Source of the DNA: Hypsibius dujardini
Taxonomy: Eukaryota > Tardigrada > Eutardigrada > Parachela > Hypsibiidae
DNA: 24,931 bases
Reading direction: 5' to 3'
NCBI GenBank assembly: GCA_001579985.1
Contig: LRSR01005175.1
Location: 1-24,931 of the forward strand
Shown: piece by piece, positions 23,983 to 24,931 of the stretch
How the letters are laid out: every line of letters begins with the position of its first letter
How positions within the stretch are numbered: the stretch's first letter is position 1
Notes under the pieces: model-generated
The model's input: only the letters and a program-made list of their open reading frames with translations
What the model was told of the DNA's origin: nothing
The model's database searches: none
Translations under genes and position numbers: made by a program

Positions 23983-24015
<33 letters not shown>

Positions 24016-24044
24016 ATGTCTATCCGTCCGTTTGCCTGCTAGCC

Positions 24045-24112
<68 letters not shown>

Positions 24113-24693
24113 AGCGCACTGCTCGCGCACTTCGTTGCCTTTGAACTTACGTACCTTCTCGAACATGGTTGCCTCTTCCCGATACAGGGCCGTGATGACT
24201 TTCTGCGAAATGTTCCGAGCCACCGGAAACATCTCCGGGACGCGGGACAACGGTTCGATCAGGAACAGTGCCAATGGCGGCCAGAAATTTGGCAAGTCCC
24301 ACTGACAACTCTCACAAGTGCCCAACGGGTTAATGAAGGAAGCTGGCATTCCTCCCGGATAGGTCAGAAGTTTTTGAACCTGCAAACGGACAAATGAACA
24401 ACGGTCCTCTAATGTCTGCGCTTATGAAGACCAAAAAAAAGACGAAACGCCACCTACATCAGCAGAGCCAAGGACGCGTTGCAGGAAGTCGGGGCTCATG
24501 ACGTCGACGTTCTCCGAACTGCAGGCGGCAAACAGCGGAGTCAGACTGCTCATGTAGAAGTCCTCCCGCTGTTTGCGGTGGAGCAAGTCATAGTCGCGCC
24601 ACATGTTGTGAGTGGCGTTCCAAAAGACGTCACGAATTGCGTTACCGCGGCGGACGGCCTTCGCGCTGTATTCTTTGGAGGTCTTGTCATCGG
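23380..24693 (-). CDS. TREH: Trehalase (glycoside hydrolase family 37), 3' three exons, partial, with anchored tail
   Basis: Minus-strand exons are 24693-24458, 24379-24155 and 23913-23380 (stop TAA at 23382-23380). Junction phases agree, and the gene continues past the right edge. Trehalase splits trehalose into two glucoses, usually outside the plasma membrane. Family landmarks are NAIRDVFWNATHNMWRDYD, FYMSSLTPLFAAC, YPGGMPASF, signature QWDLPNFWPPL, and MFEKYDVERVG. The catalytic-base region GTNSEYTVMRGYSPTNGAVL keeps the glutamate of SEY and the TNG. It has lost the usual GGGGEY glycines and reads SP where most members have GW in GFGWTNG. A CESC insertion precedes QWD. After the domain comes a roughly 130-residue Ser/Pro/Lys-rich tail ending in a hydrophobic segment (ISMLALLVCVIAMLL) at the very C-terminus, which fits a GPI-anchor signal. 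The N-terminal signature and catalytic acid are outside the window. Confidence 0.92.
23973..24113. repeat. Trehalase intron: CTGT microsatellite
   Basis: The final part (about 24043-24112) is about 17 perfect CTGT units, preceded by a diverged stretch with CTAT, CCGTCCGTTTGCC and TTTG variants. It lies between the last two trehalase exons, 41 bases from the exon donor. Confidence 0.92.
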
Positions 24694-24931
24694 CTGAAGG
24701 CAAAAAAAGGGATCAACGAACTTGTGACTGTGAGTGTCATTAACCGCAAATATTCTCCCCAACAACGAGTGAGAAAAGGTGGGTCTTTATTGTCTTTGTG
24801 TTTTCGTAAGATGAACTGTTGGACATACCATAAAGCAGCAGACAGACAGACAGACAGACAGGCAGACAAACAGACAGACCTACGAACAGACAGACAGACA
24901 GGCAGACAAACAGACAGGCAGACAGACCTAC
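24694..24931. other. Trehalase intron running off the right edge
   Basis: No further exon was found. Directly above the exon (in gene direction, upstream) is a good acceptor, TTTTTTTGCCTTCAG. From 24838 to the end the sequence is a CAGA/CAGG/CAAACAGA array in which CCTACGAACAGACAGACAGA and CAGACCTAC recur. Confidence 0.7.
24838..24931. repeat. CAGA array at the right edge
   Basis: CAGA tetramers with GGCAGACAAACAGAC interruptions. A longer unit ending CAGACCTAC is repeated at 24876-24882 and at the last bases of the window, so the array probably continues outside. Confidence 0.87.

Overview
The window is nuclear DNA of an animal. All recognisable genes are split by short GT-AG introns, and they encode standard metazoan proteins (a VTI1B-type SNARE, an AFG1L-type mitochondrial ATPase, ATP synthase F1 alpha, trehalase, and the N-terminus of a RasGRF-like exchange factor). 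The ATP synthase alpha presequence and body look most like protostome invertebrates. I cannot fix the phylum from sequence alone: a tardigrade, flatworm or other small invertebrate would all fit. No operon, CRISPR array, phage, rRNA or tRNA gene was found.

Layout. Positions 1-2062 hold a 21-bp minisatellite and, on the minus strand, the first two coding exons of a RasGRF-like gene whose remainder lies beyond the left edge or in exons I could not identify. Positions 2063-12665 are a roughly 10 kb gene-poor stretch. It holds microsatellites, an exact 146-bp duplication across a single N that is almost certainly an assembly join, a 450-bp inverted repeat, a 39-bp tandem repeat, a decayed mariner-type transposase tail, and a roughly 750-bp element with inverted termini. 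From 12666 to the end the window is gene-dense: VTI1B (+, 12666-14372) converges on AFG1L (-, 14650-17936). AFG1L is head to head with ATP5F1A (+, 18406-22499) across a 469-bp shared promoter region, and ATP5F1A converges on the 3' part of a trehalase gene (-, 23380-24693 and beyond the right edge).

The exon models for VTI1B, AFG1L and ATP5F1A close in frame at every junction. They give 230, 479 and 555 residues, all close to family lengths. AFG1L and ATP5F1A are functionally related: one is a mitochondrial AAA ATPase involved in quality control, the other the catalytic-head subunit of complex V. Their shared promoter interval carries two opposed CCAAT boxes.

Introns and intergenic DNA are saturated with two tetranucleotide families, CAGA/TCTG and AATC/GATT, and with longer minisatellites grown from them. 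These generate many spurious long open frames. I did not find a convincing new molecular system. The most useful second looks are the divergent active-site region and anchored tail of the trehalase, the two inverted-repeat elements, the bidirectional mitochondrial promoter, and the assembly artefact.
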